Assembly: GCA_950106755.1 (NCBI GenBank) | Contig: OX467083.1 | Coordinates: forward strand, 24,361,029-24,425,028 | DNA length: 64,000 nt | Origin: Climacium dendroides | Taxonomy: Eukaryota > Streptophyta > Bryopsida > Hypnales > Climaciaceae | Reading direction: 5' to 3' | In this document: piece after piece, positions 60,101-64,000 of the stretch | Numbering within the stretch: position 1 is the stretch's first letter | Layout: every line of letters starts with the position of its first letter | Notes under the pieces: model-generated | The model's input: the letters and a program-made list of their open reading frames with translations, nothing else | The model's database searches: none | Told to the model about the DNA's origin: nothing | Program-made: the position numbers and the translations under genes

Positions 60101-62851
60101 CGGTAGCTAAACAGATGATTTCCACGGTGACCAGCCCGTCGTTTCAGAGTTAACCTTTGGATTTTTTTTGTGTTCGGGTTAGGCAACGATGCCAAAAGAT
60201 GCAATTCATTATGGTAGTGTGGAGCACCGTGACCTCCATAATGCCTACGGCTACTATTACCATATGGGGTCTGTACAAGGTCTTCTGAATCGAGGAGGAG
60301 GTAAAGATCGACCCTTTGTATTGTCTCGAGCCTTCTTTGCTGGCACTCAGAAAGTAGGTGCGATATGGACTGGAGACAATACAGCGGATTGGAGACACGT
60401 TCGCGTCTCAGTGCCAATGCTGTTGGCTCTTGGAGTAACGGGTATTGCAAATGCTGGTGAGTTTCCAAGTACCAGAATTTGTATATTATACTCTTGTATT
60501 GGTTCCTATGTTGGGTGAAGTTTTTTGTTGCAAAGTCTTTGTTTGGATATTGTAGAAGATATCAAAATGAAGTCCAAAAAATTGACCTTCCTCAATAGAT
60601 TAGATTATTGAAAAATTCCATGTGTGCAGACAGTGAATTGCCACCCTTTATGATTTTTTCTTATTTTGAATGCCAAGATGAATTAGAAATTACATAGTTT
60701 AAATAGCAATAAGCTAAATTTTCTTTATTAACACTCTTTCTTCGTTTGAGTGTTGAGTTACGAGATCAATAATTAGTTTTAAATAGTTGGCTTCAGAAAA
60801 TTTACTAGTTGGCTTCATCTTCTAGTAGACAAAACCATTAATGGAATGTCGAAGCTCTATGGGGGCCTTCATGACCTTTAGGGGTTAAAGCCAGGCTCTG
60901 TGCAAGGACCTGGGGCATGGACGGAACGTGTTGCGTCGAATCTAATGGTTTATTCTTTTTTCCCTTTTGTTGCAGGCGCCGATGTAGGTGGCTTCTTCGG
61001 AAATCCAGATCCCGAGTTGCTGACAAGGTGGTACCAGTTGGGTACTTACTATCCCTTCTTTCGGGGCCATGGTCATCTAGACACAAAACGCAGGGAGCCT
61101 TGGCTTTTCGGGTGAGTCTTTCATAATTTGTTGGGCGCTGTTTCGCAAATTGCTTTGACATTTCGTTTCCTGTTTTCGTTTCCAAGAAAGTTTCATAACG
61201 CCATCGCCAATCTCAAGTACGAAGTAAACCTTACATTGCAGCGTGGACATCTGTGACTAACGAGTGGTGACATGCAGGGAACCATACACAACTTACATGC
61301 GGCAGGCAATCAGTGCTCGTTACCAGATATTACCTTATGTTTATACATTATTTAAGGAAGCCAGCGTGACAGGTATTCCTCTTGTGCGGCCATTGTGGAT
61401 GGAGTTCCCCGAGGATGAAGCAACTTTCGCAAGGGATGATGAGTTCCTGCTTGGACCAAGCCTCTTAGTACATGGAGTTTATTCTGAGGTAAGGGGTTAC
61501 AACCTTAAGGCATTATAAACTTGATCTCTACCTTGATTATCTGGTCGTTTACTGTACATATATCTGGTTAAATTGTCTCGTTTTCAACTGTGTCTATCTA
61601 AGAGAAATGTCTGCAATGGAAACAGTTTGACTATTCAAGAAATGTAGCATATATCAAGCAATGGTTTTCAACGGGCTTGCGCATTATGATCTCGGTGCTC
61701 CAGTGATTGAGGTGGTGACTGGTGTGGATGGCAGGGAGCAAAGTCTGAGAAGGTTTATTTCCCTGGCAATGAAACATGGTATGATGTTAGATCAGGGGTC
61801 ACATTTCCAGGGGGACAAGAAGTGGAGATTCCAGTGACTCTGGAAACTGGCATACCTGTATACCAGCGTGCAGGCTCCATCATTCCTAAAAAGCTAAGAC
61901 ATCGTCGCAGCTCCTCTCAAATGCAGAATGACCCTTACACCTTGGTATGTTCCTATTGCTACACCTTTCATTCTATCTATTGTCATCCATGATTTAGCTT
62001 GCCAAAGAGTGAATGGACCTATTTTGTTAAACATTGTATTTGGGGGGACCATCGCCAAATAGCTTTTGAGTGCATAGTCAACCAGTAAGCAAGCTGCCAA
62101 CACAAAATGCAAAGCTCACTAGTCGGTGTTTTATAACCCTATCCATTGATAGGGACTCTAATACATGGTGTTTGAATTTGCAGTAATTGTACAAAATAGT
62201 GTATCATACTCTAAATAGAACCGGCAGCTCAGCCACGCTCTACTTTAGGCTCTGTCCCTGTTTCGCTTTCTCACTTTAGCTTCTATCGATGCAAAGCCTC
62301 CTCCCCTTCGGTCCAGAGCCAATAAACTGTGGACCTGTTAGAGAATGGCTTGTACCGGCTATTTGAGCATTATGTTTTCTTCGATGATGGCTTGATATGC
62401 TTGTAAGTTACAGATAGTTTCCTACTCCCTTTGATTTTAAGAAGAAACTAACAGCTGATGTTGCAACCAGGTGGTGGCATTAAATTCCAAATACGAGGCT
62501 GAAGGCGAGCTATACATTGATGATGGCAAAAGCTACGAGTTTGAACAGGGTGCCTTCATCCATAGACACTTCAAGTTTGCGAAAGGAAAACTTACGTCCA
62601 CTAACTTGGCACCCTCCAAGTCGAATCCGAAGAAGTTTACATCCTCTTGCCTTGTTGAGCGAATTGTTTTTATGGGTGTTCGAGCTAAAGATCTTGTCAC
62701 TGGTAAGCACGCAGTTGTGGAGTCCGAGCAAAGGTGGATTCAAACCGACATTGGAGCTCCTTCGTTAATACAGGGCGCTCATTCGAGCGCTTTGATTCTT
62801 AGACTTCCAAATGTGCGCATTGCTGATGATTGGTCAATCAAACTTGGTTAA
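57187..62851 (+). CDS. Glucosidase II alpha subunit, GH31, ER (928 aa)
   Basis: Trims the two inner glucoses of N-glycans in the ER lumen and so drives the calnexin/calreticulin cycle; the plant enzyme is known as RSW3/PSL5 and works with a beta subunit. Seven coding exons: 57187-57651, 58670-59779, 60183-60456, 60976-61111, 61278-61488, 61735-61944, 62471-62851. All are GT-AG and phases (0,0,1,2,0,0) close on TAA; 928 aa against about 921 in Arabidopsis. The start [10 protein letters not shown] gives a signal peptide with a hydrophobic core to about residue 24. The catalytic nucleophile is Asp514 in [10 protein letters not shown] and the acid/base is Asp590 in WTGDNTADW. Other blocks seen are [44 protein letters not shown] and [14 protein letters not shown]. 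No KDEL-type tail, as expected if the beta subunit retains it. Introns 2 and 3 carry repeats. Confidence 0.96.
59855..60165 (+). repeat. Dispersed repeat inside glucosidase II intron 2
   Basis: The left part matches 9740-10040 in reverse. The part GGGTGCTTTTGGATTTTTTT..TTCACACGGTAGCTAAACAG (60065-60113) and CCAGCCCGTCGTTT (60131-60144) match the two flanks of the retroposon at 24459-25176. The insertion lies well away from both splice sites. Confidence 0.65.
60860..60895 (+). repeat. TTAA-element right end inside glucosidase II intron 3
   Basis: GGGGGCCTTCATGACCTTTAGGGG followed by TTAA (60885-60888) matches the right-end type of the element at 22022-22933. No matching left end was found in the intron, so only a fragment remains. 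Confidence 0.45.
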
Positions 62852-63332
62852 GGATTTGTTAGATTACTATCCAGAATACAAGGGGAGTGCATCAACCATA
62901 TCCTGTCTTTTGTGCATATAGGGCGGTGGATCATAGTCCATTATTGCCCGCAGGATTTGTTATGAAGCAAGCCAGACTTAATGAGCTAATCGTTAATTTG
63001 ATCTTCGGGAATCCACACCAGCTGCTATTGTTATGCTTATCCTTTAAGTTCAGGTTTATTTGTGTGCAGTGATCCAACAACTATGGTAGACAAGCCTACT
63101 ATCACCCTGATTTGGAATCTGGATGTCTTAAGGGCCAATTCCAAGAGGGGCACATATTTTCCAGAGGTGTGCACTTGTTTCACAGATTAAACCCAAGTGG
63201 AATTATAATTTTTTTTTTATTAAAATTGTAATTTCTGTGAATATTTAAAGTGGTCAGCCCTGAAATTACAAAATTGTCCATAGAGTGCAGTTAGAAACAT
63301 CCCATGAACACTTCATAACTGCCCTTTTATGT
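62852..63332. other. 3' flank of glucosidase II alpha
   Basis: 3' UTR and short intergenic stretch. A run of ten T lies at about 63209-63219. No further gene. Confidence 0.5.
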
Positions 63333-64000
63333 ACTAGCAGTTGGCACTTGCTATGCTATGCATTCACCATTAGAATTTCATTAGAATTTTTCTGTATTAG
63401 ATAGAATGTAGAGCAAGAATTTCAATAAATCTTCAAATAAAAATTACTAAAATTTTCATATAATTTTTTTAATAAATAAGCATATATTGAAATAAACAAT
63501 AGAAATTTAATGAATGATGAATGAAATATATGCAATTATGAATACGGTAAAAGATACACATACATTAGAATGCATTAGAAAATTTAACTCAATTGTTACA
63601 AACAATGGCAATCCAAATAGAAAAATTTAAAGGAAAAACTTGTAAATTTCAAAAGCTTTGTGAACAATTTAATTTAAAGCTCACAAAAACACAAAATCAT
63701 AGAAATGCAAAAGAGGTATAAAGCCACAAAAAGCAATGGAATTGCTACCTTTATAATATCACCATATTGATCTTCTTTAATATCGCTTCAATTGCAACAA
63801 CTATATTATTTCTATAATATCACCTTTTGTAAAAAGTGATATTACAAAAGTGATTGTGAATTGCTACTCTATTTTAGTAATATGACATTGTGTGAAAATA
63901 TGATTTTTATGTTGCATGATTGGAAATATTTTTATAGAATAATTAAAATAATTATTTTAAAGACTTATCGAAACCATTATCATGCATTCTATTCAAATAT
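63333..64000. repeat. Dispersed 0.87-kb repeat, copy 3, cut by the window edge
   Basis: Starts ACTAGCAGTTGGCACTTGCT and follows copies 1 and 2 in order (ATTAGATAGAATGTAGAGCAA, GATACACATACATTAGAATG, AATATCACC blocks). It lacks part of the middle around 63670 and continues beyond the window. Confidence 0.8.

Overview
The window is nuclear DNA of a plant. Genes are split by GT-AG introns, core promoters carry TATA boxes, and long AT-rich intergenic tracts are full of small non-autonomous transposons. The gene set (a plant-type 26S proteasome RPT2, a tail-anchored cytochrome b5, ER glucosidase II alpha, metallothioneins with CGNCDC motifs) points to a land plant. One AT-rich ten-exon gene resembles the flagellar protein FSIP1, which would fit a lineage with swimming sperm such as a bryophyte, lycophyte or fern. 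That last step is inference, and no species is claimed.

Layout. 1-11.5 kb: a decayed pogo/Tigger-like transposase, palindromic MITEs, a recent 282-bp tandem duplication and a poly-A retroposon, with no intact gene. 11.5-12.3 kb: metallothionein gene A (minus). 12.3-25.7 kb: about 13.5 kb of transposon-derived DNA, including two elements ended by TTAA and CCC-type inverted repeats (piggyBac-like), nested MITEs and a second, larger poly-A retroposon. 25.7-26.9 kb: metallothionein gene B (plus), an inverted paralogue of A with the same exon, intron, UTR and TATA layout. 29.5-32.5 kb: RPT2 (minus, 6 exons). 34.4-35.4 kb: cytochrome b5 (plus, 3 exons). 38-40.3 kb: a microRNA-precursor-like hairpin and foldback repeats. 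40.9-44.2 kb: an SMP-30/regucalcin/gluconolactonase family gene (plus, 2 coding exons) with a probable TATA box and long 5' UTR intron. 47.1-51.9 kb: the FSIP1-like gene (minus). 53.1-54.0 and 63.3-64.0 kb: copies of a dispersed 0.87-kb repeat also present at 18.5 kb. 57.2-62.9 kb: glucosidase II alpha (plus, 7 coding exons).

The genes do not form a pathway. Most are single-copy housekeeping functions: proteasome ATPase ring, ER N-glycan quality control, ER electron transfer and metal buffering. All exon junctions given were worked out by eye, by requiring GT-AG borders and continuous phase. In every multi-exon model the phases close exactly on the stop codon.

Main points of interest: the FSIP1-like gene; metallothioneins built from three copies of a CGNCDC module, in an inverted pair; TTAA/CCCTAG elements in a plant; two 153-bp MITEs whose insertions can be dated against paralogous empty sites inside the window; a retroposon with an empty-site paralogue in a glucosidase intron; and an SMP-30 protein with Lys where the metal-binding Glu should be.
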